A stretch of 24,961 nt of DNA from Candidatus Shapirobacteria bacterium CG09_land_8_20_14_0_10_38_17. GTDB taxonomy: Bacteria > Patescibacteriota > Microgenomatia > 0-14-0-10-38-17. The position numbers were made by a program, and so were the translations under genes. The stretch is from positions 1 through 24,961 of the forward strand of contig PEZH01000023.1 in assembly GCA_002774085.1 (NCBI GenBank). The letters are read 5' to 3'. The notes under the pieces are model-generated. The model saw only the letters and a list, made by a program, of their open reading frames with translations. It ran no database searches and was not told the origin of the DNA. The first letter of the stretch is position 1. Each line of letters opens with the position of its first letter. Positions 1 to 8,343 of the stretch are shown here, one piece after another.

Positions 1-323
1 TGACTTTCATTGAAATGATAATAAAATAATGTTTGATGTTTGAGACGTTTGAGGTTGGATGTTAATTACAATCCAAGCAGTTCCAACGTTTCAAGCGTTT
101 AAACAGTTTTATATTAACTAATTAACGGATTAACGAATTTCAGATCTTTACGCTTTACCCTTTACGCATTACAAATTTCAGGTTTGTTTAAGATTTTGAA
201 TTTAAGATGGTAGCTTATTCTTTTAGATAGACGATACAAGATATAAGGATACATGATAAATCAAACTTAAAATTTAAATGTTAAAACCTTAGATCTTAGT
301 TAATTAGTTATCTTAATTTACTC
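1..323. other. AT-rich non-coding leader upstream of glycan operon
   Basis: No gene is visible here. The stretch is made of short slipped or degenerate repeats such as TTTACGCTTTACCCTTTACG, ATTAACTAATTAACGGATTAACG and cccAACGTTTcaaGCGTTTaaa-like words, which resemble the low-complexity filler seen in other gaps of this window. A promoter for the operon starting at 324 presumably lies in it, but I see no convincing -35/-10 pair and no clear Shine-Dalgarno sequence before the ATG. Confidence 0.5.
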
Positions 324-1412
324 ATGAAGATCGCTTTAGTCTACGATTGGCTTGATTCTTGGGGAGGAGCAGAAAGAGTTTTATTATTATTTCACAAAAT
401 TTTTCCCACCGCTCCTATATACACTTCAATATATAATAGTAAAAGGGCTTCTTGGGCAAAAACTTTTCAAGTTAAGGCTTCTTTTTTACAAAAGATGCCC
501 TTGGCAAAAAAGCAACGTAAATATTACCTACCGTTTTTTCCTGCCGCCTTTGAAAATTTCAACTTCGACCAATATGATTTAGTTATCTCTATTGCGAGTT
601 TCGCCGCCAAAGGAATAATCACTAAACCCCACACTCGCCATATTTGCTATCTTTTAACACCAACACGATTTTTATGGAATGATCAGAAAGACTATTTTAA
701 TAATAATTTCCAAAAGAAACTGAGCGAGCCTATTTTCCGCTATTTGAAAAAATGGGATAAAATCGCCGCCCAGCGGCCCGATCAAATAATTGGTATTTCC
801 AAAAATATCGCCCGAAGATGTCAAAAATACTACCAAAGAAGGGTTAGTCAAATCATTTATCCGCCGGTAGACACAAAAAGGTTCCATATTAAAGAGCAAG
901 GCTTTGAAAAGAAAAGACCTTACCCTTTCTTCCTTTTAGTTTCCCGCCTTGAACCCTATAAAAAAACGGACCTGGCCATCAAAGCCTTCAACGATTTAGG
1001 CTGGAACCTGAAAATAATTGGTCAAGGAAGTCAATTAAAGAAACTCAAAAAAATGGCTAAACCTAATATTGAATTTTTAGGTCATTTGACAGACAAACAG
1101 ATTTTAGACTATTATCAAACTTGCCGAGGAGTCATCTATCCTCAAGAAGAGGATTTTGGCTTGGTTCCCTTAGAAGCCCAAGCTTGCGGTAAGCCAGTAA
1201 TTGCCTATAAAAAAGGTGGAGCAAGAGAAACGATTATCAAAAATAAAACCGGCGCTTTTTTTAAACCGCAAAATGAGAAAGCGCTTGTAAAAGCTCTATT
1301 AAAATTTAATGATAAAAGTTATAATAAGAAAAGTTGTCGAAGAAACGCAGAAAAATTTAATGAAAAAAAATTCACTAAAGCTTGGGAAAAATTAGTCAAT
1401 CAAAATGCCTAA
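324..1412 (+). CDS. GT4-family glycosyltransferase (GT-B fold)
   Basis: This protein of 362 residues is a family 4 (group 1) glycosyltransferase, which transfers a sugar from a nucleotide donor to a lipid- or glycan-linked acceptor at the cytoplasmic membrane face. The N-terminal Rossmann half starts with IALVYDWLDSWGGAERV, a typical acceptor-domain opening with its Gly-Gly loop. The C-terminal half carries LVSRLEPYKKTDLAI (about 205-219), the usual start of the donor domain, and the EX7E motif with E276 and E284 in EEDFGLVPLEAQACGKPVIA. Length is normal for the family. It overlaps the next gene by 8 bases. Because the neighbour makes GDP-mannose, a mannosyltransferase is a reasonable inference, but the sequence alone does not fix donor specificity. 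Confidence 0.88.
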   Translation: MKIALVYDWLDSWGGAERVLLLFHKIFPTAPIYTSIYNSKRASWAKTFQVKASFLQKMPLAKKQRKYYLPFFPAAFENFNFDQYDLVISIASFAAKGIITKPHTRHICYLLTPTRFLWNDQKDYFNNNFQKKLSEPIFRYLKKWDKIAAQRPDQIIGISKNIARRCQKYYQRRVSQIIYPPVDTKRFHIKEQGFEKKRPYPFFLLVSRLEPYKKTDLAIKAFNDLGWNLKIIGQGSQLKKLKKMAKPNIEFLGHLTDKQILDYYQTCRGVIYPQEEDFGLVPLEAQACGKPVIAYKKGGARETIIKNKTGAFFKPQNEKALVKALLKFNDKSYNKKSCRRNAEKFNEKKFTKAWEKLVNQNA

Positions 1413-2505
1413 AAAAGAAGAGACAAATAATTATTATTCTTTAATTGTTTGTGGTGGAGGAGGAAGCAGATTATGGCCTCTTTCGAGGCAAAAAAAACCT
1501 AAACAGTTCATTAGTCTTTTTACCAAAGAAACTCTTCTTCAAAAGACAATAACTCGAGCCCAAAAAATAACCCCAATGAGCCGGATCTTTTTAGTTGCCG
1601 GTCGGGAATATGTTGGTGATATTCTCAAAACCAACCCCCAAATTAACCCCAATAATATCATTGTTGAGCCGGACAAAAAACACACCGCTATCGCCATGAT
1701 TTTAGGGGCGGCAAGAATTGCTCAAATTAACTCCCGGGCAACAATTATTAATCTTTGGTCAGATCAATACATCGAAAACGAACAAAATTTTAGCGCCGAT
1801 TTAAAAAAAGCGGCTCAATCAGTTAACGAGCGGAAAAGCTTAGCTACCTTAGGAATCAAGCCCACATTTCCCCACACCGGCTTGGGTTATATTAAAACCG
1901 GACAAGAAATAAAAAAAGGAGTCTTTAAGGTAAATGGTTTTATTGAAAAACCAAACATTAAAATTGCCCAAAAGTTTATAGAAAGTGGCCAGCACTACTG
2001 GAATTTAGGCACCTATATCTGGCCGGCGGAAGTATTTTTCCAGGAACTTAAAAAACTAAATCCTCCTCTTTATAATGCTTATCAAAAAATAAGAAAAAGC
2101 TTAGGCAAAGAAAATGAGTGGGAAGAAACCAAAAAGGTTTATGGGAAGATAAAACCTATCTCAATAGATGAGGCGGTAGCCCAAAAAACAAAAAATATGC
2201 TGATGATAAGAGCAACTTTTGATTGGTGTGATATTGGCGATTGGCAGGCAATCTGGGAAAAAAGTAAAAAAAATAAAAATAAAAACGTCATCTTAAATCC
2301 ACTTAATAAAAAGGGTAAAATAATTATTTTGGATAGTAAAAATAACTTAATTCGCGCTGATAATAAACTAATTGCTGTCTGTGATATTAGTGATTTAATT
2401 ATTGTTGATACCGCCGATGCCCTGTTAGTTTGCCGCCGAGATAAATCTCAAAAAGTAAAAGATTTGGTTGATAAAATTAAAGAAATAAATCCAGAGTATG
2501 TTTAA
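1405..2505 (+). CDS. manC: Mannose-1-phosphate guanylyltransferase
   Basis: The enzyme converts mannose-1-phosphate and GTP into GDP-mannose and pyrophosphate in the cytosol. Visible family marks are the nucleotidyltransferase signature CGGGGSRLWPLSRQKKPKQF (residues 16-35; the more usual form is GGSGTRLWPLSR), VEPDKKHTAIAM, the WSDQYIEN segment in the metal-binding region, FIEKP, and FDWCDIGDW near residue 275. At 366 residues it is the short form, without the C-terminal phosphomannose isomerase domain found in bifunctional ManC/AlgA proteins. The ATG at 1405 overlaps the end of the preceding glycosyltransferase by 8 bases, and its own stop overlaps the next start by 8 bases, so the three are surely co-transcribed. 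The GGGGS change in the signature is mild. Confidence 0.9.
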   Translation: MPKKEETNNYYSLIVCGGGGSRLWPLSRQKKPKQFISLFTKETLLQKTITRAQKITPMSRIFLVAGREYVGDILKTNPQINPNNIIVEPDKKHTAIAMILGAARIAQINSRATIINLWSDQYIENEQNFSADLKKAAQSVNERKSLATLGIKPTFPHTGLGYIKTGQEIKKGVFKVNGFIEKPNIKIAQKFIESGQHYWNLGTYIWPAEVFFQELKKLNPPLYNAYQKIRKSLGKENEWEETKKVYGKIKPISIDEAVAQKTKNMLMIRATFDWCDIGDWQAIWEKSKKNKNKNVILNPLNKKGKIIILDSKNNLIRADNKLIAVCDISDLIIVDTADALLVCRRDKSQKVKDLVDKIKEINPEYV

Positions 2506-3154
2506 TAAAGAAAAAAAATATTTTTTTACTAAACGGCTTTTAGACATTGCTTTAGCAATCATTCTTCTGATTATATTTTCTCCTGTCTGTTTAACCACGG
2601 CTATAGCGATAAAAATTGATTCACCTCAAGGGCCAATATTGGCTGACGTTCCCCCCAGAGTAGGTAAAAAAAGAAAGCGCTTTAAAATTTACAAGTTTCG
2701 CTCGATGATTCCCAACGCTCACCAACTTTTAAGAGAAGACCCTAAATTCAAAAAACTATACGAAGAATATAAAAAAAACAGCTATAAATTAAAAAAAGAT
2801 CCACGGATTACCCGAGTAGGAGCTTTTATCCGCAAACATTCCATAGACGAGATCCCTCAATTAATCAATGTTTTAAGGGGCGAAATGAGTGTTATCGGTC
2901 CTCGGCCTTATTATTTTGACGAATTGGCAGAACAGCAAAAAAAGCACCCCCAAACCAAAAAGTTGATCAAACAAATGTTAGAAGTTAAACCGGGTATCAC
3001 CGGCCTTTGGCAAGTTTCTGGACGATCCGATGTCGATTTTGAAAAAAGAATTACCTTAGATGCCCAATACGCACAGCGAAAAAATCTACTTGATGATATG
3101 ATAATATTATTAAAATCGCCTTGGGTAGTTATCAGTGGTAAAGGAGCATCGTGA
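2498..3154 (+). CDS. Undecaprenyl-phosphate sugar-1-phosphate transferase (bacterial sugar transferase, PF02397)
   Basis: This 218-residue protein is a phosphoglycosyl transferase of the PglC/WcaJ catalytic core type. It would move a sugar-1-phosphate from a UDP-sugar to undecaprenyl phosphate, the first membrane step of surface glycan assembly. A single hydrophobic re-entrant helix lies at about 13-40 (RLLDIALAIILLIIFSPV), followed by KFRSM (66-70), DPRITRVGAFIRKHSIDEIP (101-120) with the probable catalytic Asp117-Glu118 pair, NVLRGEMSVIGPRP, and KPGITGLWQVSGR. There is no extra N-terminal multi-TM domain, so it is the small form. The start overlaps manC by 8 bases and the end overlaps the next gene by 4 (GTGA). 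Which sugar it uses cannot be told. Confidence 0.88.
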   Translation: MFNKEKKYFFTKRLLDIALAIILLIIFSPVCLTTAIAIKIDSPQGPILADVPPRVGKKRKRFKIYKFRSMIPNAHQLLREDPKFKKLYEEYKKNSYKLKKDPRITRVGAFIRKHSIDEIPQLINVLRGEMSVIGPRPYYFDELAEQQKKHPQTKKLIKQMLEVKPGITGLWQVSGRSDVDFEKRITLDAQYAQRKNLLDDMIILLKSPWVVISGKGAS

Positions 3155-5124
3155 AAAATTTCAAATTTCAAATTTCAAATTTCAAATCAAAGAAAGAAGA
3201 AATTCCTCATTTGGGTTTAGAAGACTCCCCAATGCAAAACTCCCTCTTTTCCAAAAAAGCCTCAAAAAAAGTTTTTATCACTGCCGGGGGAGCTTTAATT
3301 ATCTTACTAATCTTGATTTGGTTTTTTGCTGTTAATCCTGTTTTGACCCTTAAAGATAACCTCCAAAAAAGTCAAGGACTATTTGCCGAAGCCCAACAGG
3401 GCTTATCAGAAAAAAACTTGCCTTTTTTAGAAGAAAAAATTTCTCAGGGGACCACGCTATTAGCCAACTGTAATCAACCGCTGAAAAAATTAGCCTGGCT
3501 AAAGATTATTCCCAAAATTGGTGGATACTATCGAAATGGGAAGTTAATCTTAGAATCTGCCGATTATCTTTCCCAGAGCATTACCTTAACTATAGAGGCA
3601 ATTTCTTCTTATACTGATATCTTAGGTTTCAAAAATGGGCAAGAAGCTACTTCGTCCGGAGAAACCACCCAAGGCAGAATTCAATTTTTGCTCGAAAGCG
3701 GCCAAGATTTGGCCGGTAAGATTGATGATATCCATCAAAATCTTAATTTAGCTAATGATAAAATTCAAGAAATTAACCCCCAATACCTACCCGATGAATT
3801 TCAGGGCATAAAGATAAAAGAAAAATTTGATCAAATTAAAGAAACCTTAGAACAAGCTAATCAATTAATGGGTGGATCAAAATCAATATTAGAAAACCTC
3901 TCTTATTTTTTAGGGAAAGAAGAGCCAAGAACTTATTTGGTTTTATTCCAAAACAATGCTGAATTACGATCAAGCGGCGGATTTCTCACCGCCTATGCTC
4001 TTCTAAAAGTTGACAACGGCCAGCCTACTCCTTTGTTGTCACAAGATATCTATGACTTAGACAACCGTTTAAACAAAAGAATTGAAGCGCCACGACCAAT
4101 CAAAGACTATTTACCCAATGTTTATTACTGGAATCTACGCGACATGAATCTTTCTCCGGATTTTAAAGTTTCTATGGAAAATTTTTACCAATACTACCAA
4201 ACTATTCCTCAAGTTTATGAAGCGGACGGAATTTTAGCGGTAGATACTCAATTTTTAGCTGACTTACTTTCTGTTTTGGGCCCAATTGGCGTCCCCAGCT
4301 GGGGAACTTTCTCAAGTGAAAGTGATGACCGTTGCTTTGGTTGCCCTCAAGTAATTTATGAATTAGAAAGGTTAGCCGACAAACCGACCAGCGAATTCCG
4401 AACCGATCGCAAAGCGGTTATCGGTCCCCTGATGCACTCAATTCTACTTAATATGATGGGGGCATCAGCGGAAAAAATGCCCAAGCTTTTTGAAGCCCTC
4501 ATCACCAGCATTGAGGAAAAGCATGTTCTTTTTTATTTTCCTCAAGAAGAAAAACAAGAAGCAATTGAGGGGTTAAATTTAGGGGGAAGAATAAAAGAAA
4601 CAGATAGCGACTACTTTCACCTCAATGATACTAACTTCGCCGGCGCCAAATCCAACATGTTTATCGAAGAAACAATAGAACAAAAAATTACGGTAGAAAG
4701 TGACGGCAGTATTATCCGTGAAGTGAAAGTAAAATACCAAAATCCCGCCCCGCCATCTGACTGCAATTTAGAAAGCGGCGGTCTTTGTTTAAATGGATTA
4801 TATCGAAATTGGTTCCGATTTTATGTCCCTAAGGGGAGCACGCTTTTGGAAATGAAAGGTTCGGAAGTAGAACCATTAGTTTATGAAGAATTAGAAAAAA
4901 CAGTTTTTGAAGGTTTTTTTGGCGATAAATATCCCCTCCATCCTCAAGGTGGAGTTACTTTAGTAAGTATAAAATATAAATTACCCTTTGAATATAAAAA
5001 CCAAGATTCCTATTCTCTATTAATACAAAAGCAACCGGGTACTAAAAATCATCACTACCAGGTTTCATATGGAAAAGAGGTAAAAGAGTTTGACTTAAAC
5101 AAGGATCGGATACTATCTTGGTAA
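3151..5124 (+). CDS. DUF4012 domain membrane-anchored protein
   Basis: A 657-residue protein with a cytoplasmic N-terminus, one transmembrane helix at about 41-62 (VFITAGGALIILLILIWFFA) and a long outside portion. The segment VLFQNNAELRSSGGFLTAYAL (from about residue 264) is the hallmark of DUF4012 proteins, common in CPR bacteria and some Actinobacteria, whose biochemical role is unknown. The position directly after a lipid-carrier sugar transferase suggests a role in surface glycan assembly or attachment; that is inference. The start is the GTG at 3151, preceded by GGAG at 3144-3147 and overlapping the upstream stop. An ATG at 3232 (residue 28) would remove a tail encoded by ATTTCAA tandem repeats, and is a fair alternative. 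One base separates this gene from recO. Confidence 0.85.
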   Translation: MKNFKFQISNFKSKKEEIPHLGLEDSPMQNSLFSKKASKKVFITAGGALIILLILIWFFAVNPVLTLKDNLQKSQGLFAEAQQGLSEKNLPFLEEKISQGTTLLANCNQPLKKLAWLKIIPKIGGYYRNGKLILESADYLSQSITLTIEAISSYTDILGFKNGQEATSSGETTQGRIQFLLESGQDLAGKIDDIHQNLNLANDKIQEINPQYLPDEFQGIKIKEKFDQIKETLEQANQLMGGSKSILENLSYFLGKEEPRTYLVLFQNNAELRSSGGFLTAYALLKVDNGQPTPLLSQDIYDLDNRLNKRIEAPRPIKDYLPNVYYWNLRDMNLSPDFKVSMENFYQYYQTIPQVYEADGILAVDTQFLADLLSVLGPIGVPSWGTFSSESDDRCFGCPQVIYELERLADKPTSEFRTDRKAVIGPLMHSILLNMMGASAEKMPKLFEALITSIEEKHVLFYFPQEEKQEAIEGLNLGGRIKETDSDYFHLNDTNFAGAKSNMFIEETIEQKITVESDGSIIREVKVKYQNPAPPSDCNLESGGLCLNGLYRNWFRFYVPKGSTLLEMKGSEVEPLVYEELEKTVFEGFFGDKYPLHPQGGVTLVSIKYKLPFEYKNQDSYSLLIQKQPGTKNHHYQVSYGKEVKEFDLNKDRILSW

Positions 5125-5125
5125 A

Positions 5126-5665
5126 ATGCACTCTTACAAAATAGAGGGAATTGTTTTGGGACGGCGTAATTTTGGCGAAGGCGATAGGGTAGTAACAATT
5201 TTATCTAAAGAGCGGGGGAAAATTTTGTTATTAGCCAAGGGAGTAAGAAAAATTTCCTCAAGACGAGGGCCGCACATTGAAGTTTTTAATCTTGTTCGTG
5301 GGCAAGTATTTTTAGGAAAAACGTGGGATATTTTAGGAGAGATAACCGCAATAGAAAATTTTCCCAGCCTAAGGCAGAGTCTTTCTCGCATCAGCGTTGC
5401 TTACGAAATGAGTGAAATTGTCAATAAATTTCTGCCCGAAGGAGAAAATAACTTAGCCGTCTTCAATTTACTTAAAACAAAATTTAGACAACTCAATAAT
5501 ACCAAATATCTTAATCTTGATAATTTTCTTTGGAGCTTTAAAGTCCATCTTTTAAACTTAACCGGCTTTTGGCCTAAGGGGAAAAAAATTAGCCGTTATC
5601 AAGTTGATCAATATATTGAAGCGATCACCCAAAGCAAAATCAAAAGCAAAAAAATAAGAATCTAA
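5126..5665 (+). CDS. recO: DNA repair protein RecO, short form
   Basis: RecO helps load RecA on SSB-coated single-stranded DNA in the RecFOR pathway. The N-terminal 80 residues (HSYKIEGIVLGRRNFGEGDR, then LLAKGVRK and GPHIEVFNLVRGQVFLGKTW) match the RecO OB-fold domain well. The helical domain follows, but the protein stops at 179 residues where family members usually have about 230-250. LLNLTGFWPKG near residue 150 is where the zinc-finger-bearing segment normally begins, and no Cys-X2-Cys pairs are present. This could be natural CPR trimming or a lost C-terminus. It starts one base after the DUF4012 stop, so it appears to ride on the glycan operon transcript. The tail QSKIKSKKIRI looks low-complexity. 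Confidence 0.8.
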   Translation: MHSYKIEGIVLGRRNFGEGDRVVTILSKERGKILLLAKGVRKISSRRGPHIEVFNLVRGQVFLGKTWDILGEITAIENFPSLRQSLSRISVAYEMSEIVNKFLPEGENNLAVFNLLKTKFRQLNNTKYLNLDNFLWSFKVHLLNLTGFWPKGKKISRYQVDQYIEAITQSKIKSKKIRI

Positions 5666-6034
5666 GATAAACGATAAATGATAAATCAAACTTAAAACTT
5701 AAATATTAAAAGTTAAAAGTAAAAAGTAAAAAAACAAAAAGAAAGAAACATTGTTACATTGTTACATTGTTAAATTGCTAAAGTCGTCATCCTGAACTCG
5801 ATTCAGGATCGTCTGAAGATGATTCTGACTTTCGTCAGAATGACGGTTAAGTATGTATGCCGTCATCCTGAACTCGATTCAGGATCGTCTGAAGATGATT
5901 CTGACTTTCGTCAGAATGACGGTTAAGTATGTATGCCGTCATCCTGAACTCTATTCAGGATCGTCTGAAGATGATTCTGACTTTCGTCAGAATGACGTTG
6001 ACAAATCAAACATTTCAAGCATTTAGTTTTTCTT
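5666..6034. other. Gene-free gap with AT-rich filler and tandem repeat
   Basis: This 369-base gap holds no gene. The first part (about 5700-5780) is filler of the type TTAAAAGTTAAAAGTAAAAAG followed by ATTGTTAC repeats, and the same filler recurs at 16770, 18441 and 18680. The rest is the 76-bp tandem repeat described separately. A promoter for glyS probably lies after 5997, but nothing convincing can be pointed to. Confidence 0.5.
5785..5997. repeat. 76-bp tandem repeat, nearly three copies, palindromic unit
   Basis: Units begin at 5785, 5861 and 5937, with a period of exactly 76. They are identical apart from one base in the third copy (CTCGATTC to CTCTATTC), and the last copy stops at the closing GACG. 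Each unit holds two hairpins: ATCCTGAA-CTCGA-TTCAGGAT and ATTCTGAC-TTTC-GTCAGAAT, closed by outer CGTCA/TGACG ends. The unit is a short relative of the MITE-like elements seen elsewhere in the window. The linker GTTAAGTATGTATGC is copied along with it, so the array grew by tandem duplication rather than by independent insertions. Confidence 0.9.
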
Positions 6035-7351
6035 ATGAACACTTTAGAAAAAATTGTTTCTCTTTGCAAGAGAAGGGGATTTGTTTACCCGGGATCGGAA
6101 ATTTACGGGGGATTAGCTAATTCTTGGGATTATGGGCCTTACGGGACTGAATTGAAAAAGAATATCAAGGCACTCTGGTGGCAACACTTTGTCCAAAGTC
6201 GAGCCGATATCTATGGGTTAGACGGATCTATCCTTCTTTCTCCTAAAGTCTGGAAAGCCTCAGGCCATATCAAGCGCTTCCTTGATCCCCTTAAGGAATG
6301 CCTCTCCTGCCACAAAAGATTTCGTACCGATTTTTTAGATGAAAAGGGGATTAAAAAATGTCCAGAATGCGGCGGAAAACTTAGCAAAGAAAAAATGTTC
6401 AATCCTATGTTTAAAACATTTATCGGCTCGCAAGAAAATAAGGCTTCAACTGTCTATTTGCGACCGGAAACTGCTCAGGCAATTTTTATTAACTTTAAGA
6501 ATATTATTGACTCTTTTCATCCCCCTCTCCCCTTTGGTATCGCTCAAATAGGTAAGTCTTTCCGCAATGAAATTACCGCCGGCAATTTTATTTTCCGCAC
6601 TTTAGAATTTGAGCAAATGGAGATTGAATATTTTATAGAAGAAAAAGAATGGCAAAAACAATTTGACTATTGGCAAAGAGAGATGATTGAATTTGCTAAG
6701 TCATTAGGAATTAGTGAAAAAAAATTGACATTACGAGAGCATAGCTTAAAAGAGCTATCTCATTATTCTAAAAAAACAGTGGATATAGAATATATGTTTC
6801 CTTTCGGAACCAAAGAACTTTATGGATTGGCCTACCGAACTGATTATGACCTAAAAAATCACAGCCAAAAAAGCGGCGTCGACTTGCGCTACCAAAACCC
6901 CAAAACCAAAGAAAACTTTTATCCCCATGTCATTGAGCCCTCTTTCGGATTAGAGCGCACCTTATTAGCCTTACTCTTAGATGCCTATCATAAAGAAACA
7001 GCCAAAGAAAAAAAACGGGTCTTCCTAAAATTCCCTCCCCTTGTCGCTCCAATCAAAGTAGCTGTTTTTCCTCTTTTAGCCAACAAAATTGAACTAATAA
7101 AAGAAGCCAAACGTATTTTTGCTGATTTATCGCCTCATTTCCCGATTGCTTGGGATGATAATGGCAATATCGGCAAGCGTTACCGCCGCCAAGATGAAAT
7201 TGGTACTCCCTGGTGTGTAACCGTTGACTTTGATACCCTTAAAGACAATACCGTTACTGTGCGCGATCGCGATACAATGAAACAGGAAAGAGTTAAAATT
7301 AATAATTTGCTAAACTTATTTAAAGAAAAATTAGAAAACAGCAAAGATTGA
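6035..7351 (+). CDS. glyS: Glycyl-tRNA synthetase, class II dimeric type
   Basis: The enzyme charges tRNA-Gly with glycine using ATP in the cytosol. This is the single-chain alpha2 (eukaryote/archaea/Gram-positive-like) type, often called glyQS. Visible marks are YPGSEIYGGLANSWDYGPYG (19-38), TVYLRPETAQAIF (139-151), motif 2 in GIAQIGKSFRNEI (168-180) with RTLEFEQMEIEYF, and motif 3 in EPSFGLERTLLALL. A Cys4 zinc knuckle is present: C89, C92, C109 and C112. The anticodon-binding domain fills the C-terminal 100 residues. Its 438 residues are typical of a compact version. The ATG at 6035 fits the usual N-terminus. No Shine-Dalgarno sequence is visible; the start lies 37 bases after the tandem repeat. 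Confidence 0.95.
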   Translation: MNTLEKIVSLCKRRGFVYPGSEIYGGLANSWDYGPYGTELKKNIKALWWQHFVQSRADIYGLDGSILLSPKVWKASGHIKRFLDPLKECLSCHKRFRTDFLDEKGIKKCPECGGKLSKEKMFNPMFKTFIGSQENKASTVYLRPETAQAIFINFKNIIDSFHPPLPFGIAQIGKSFRNEITAGNFIFRTLEFEQMEIEYFIEEKEWQKQFDYWQREMIEFAKSLGISEKKLTLREHSLKELSHYSKKTVDIEYMFPFGTKELYGLAYRTDYDLKNHSQKSGVDLRYQNPKTKENFYPHVIEPSFGLERTLLALLLDAYHKETAKEKKRVFLKFPPLVAPIKVAVFPLLANKIELIKEAKRIFADLSPHFPIAWDDNGNIGKRYRRQDEIGTPWCVTVDFDTLKDNTVTVRDRDTMKQERVKINNLLNLFKEKLENSKD

Positions 7352-7410
7352 AATTAAGGAAATGTTTTCCCTGTCATTTCCGGAATTCCTTGTCATTCCC
7401 ACAATTCTTT

Positions 7411-7534
7411 GTCATTCCCGCGAAAGCGGGAATCTATAGGAATAAAAGGAATAAGTGTTACTTAATAAAAGAAGGTTTATTAATATAGATTCCCGACCCG
7501 CCTCATCGGCGAGGCTGGTTATGCCGGGAATGAC
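7411..7534. repeat. MITE-like element with GTCATTCCCG / CGGGAATGAC ends
   Basis: Terminal inverted repeats GTCATTCCCG (7411) and CGGGAATGAC (ending 7534) bound a non-coding element of about 124 bases. Next to the left end is a perfect hairpin ATTCCCGC-GAAA-GCGGGAAT. Internal TCTATAGG and AATATAGATTCCC pair as a second inverted level, and a GC-rich block (CCGCCTCATCGGCGAGGCTGG) lies near the right end. A truncated GTCATTCCCAC lies just upstream at 7392. Related ends recur at 14234-14256. No transposase that would own these ends is present in the window. Confidence 0.75.
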
Positions 7535-7561
7535 AGTGAAAAATCAGTTAAAAATAAACAA

Positions 7562-8308
7562 ATGATAACCACAAAAATTAAAAAAATTTCTTCCAAAAGT
7601 ATAGGAATTATTTTGATTATTTTAGTTGCGGTAGGCTTTATTTTAAAATTTACTGTTTTTAAAAAATCTAAAATTGTTTCTAAACTACCGGTAATTGAGC
7701 AGACCCAACCATTATCTCTCGAAGAAATGCCTTTAGTTTTACTGTCACCCAAAGAAGAGGGACACCAATTACTACTACAGATCAAGGAGGCAAAAGATAC
7801 CGACTCTTTAGAATATGAGCTTATCTATGAATTAGAAGAAGGGTTAACCCGAGGCGCTTCAGGAGAAATTGAGCTAATTCAAGGAAAGGGAGAAAAAAAT
7901 ATTCTTTTGGGAACCTGTTCCAGCGGCACTTGCAAGTACGACAAAGGAATAGTGGGGGGGAATTTAACGATTAGCTTAAAAAAGGGCAATAAGCTTCGCT
8001 CATTCAAAACCACCTTTAGTTTTTGGGACGGTAGTAAAATTCAACAATCCAGCGACGGCAAATTAACTATTAAACTTATAGGCAACAGAGCCGCTAAATA
8101 CATTCTTCTTAAAGGGGGCGGTCTGCCAAAACCAATTAATCGGGAGATTATTGGCGGCCCCTATAATTTAGCTTCCGAATTAGGAAACGAAAAGAGCGAA
8201 ATAACTCTAAATAGCGAGGGACAATTATTTTTTTGGGACGAAAAAGAATGGGTGACAGTAGAAAACCTCGAATCCGCTTCTTTAGGGACCTATATCGTTG
8301 TTAAATAA
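7562..8308 (+). CDS. Unrecognised membrane-anchored protein with one N-terminal TM helix
   Basis: I do not recognise this family. The 248-residue protein has a basic N-terminus (MITTKIKKISSK), one transmembrane helix at about 13-33 (SIGIILIILVAVGFILKFTVF), a linker, and then a soluble domain rich in beta-strand patterns, presumably outside the cell. Two close cysteines (GTCSSGTC, CX4C) could form a disulfide. The signal-anchor has no lipobox. It lies after glyS and its MITE, and converges on the RAYT transposase, with a REP hairpin between the two stop codons. Codon use matches its neighbours, so it seems a resident gene. ATG 7562 is the only sensible start, with no clear ribosome binding site. 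Confidence 0.7.
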   Translation: MITTKIKKISSKSIGIILIILVAVGFILKFTVFKKSKIVSKLPVIEQTQPLSLEEMPLVLLSPKEEGHQLLLQIKEAKDTDSLEYELIYELEEGLTRGASGEIELIQGKGEKNILLGTCSSGTCKYDKGIVGGNLTISLKKGNKLRSFKTTFSFWDGSKIQQSSDGKLTIKLIGNRAAKYILLKGGGLPKPINREIIGGPYNLASELGNEKSEITLNSEGQLFFWDEKEWVTVENLESASLGTYIVVK

Positions 8309-8310
8309 AA

Positions 8311-8341
8311 TAGCCTCGCAAGGCGACTCCTTGTGAGGCTA
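8311..8341. repeat. REP palindrome, copy 1 (3' side of RAYT gene)
   Basis: Thirteen-base arms TAGCCTCGCAAGG and CCTTGTGAGGCTA surround a 5-base loop CGACT; one arm position differs, giving a G-T pair. It sits between the converging stops of the 7562 gene and the RAYT gene, starting only 2 bases from the RAYT stop. It could also act as a hairpin between the two converging transcripts, but no T-run follows on either side. Confidence 0.9.
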
Positions 8342-8343
8342 AA

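Noticed and set aside
5785..5997. CRISPR-like regular repeats
   Set aside because: The three 76-base units are contiguous tandem copies including their linker; there are no variable spacers and no cas genes.
5929..6120. Small open frame reading through the tandem repeat into glyS
   Set aside because: It is made of repeat sequence and then glyS in another frame; no independent coding signal.
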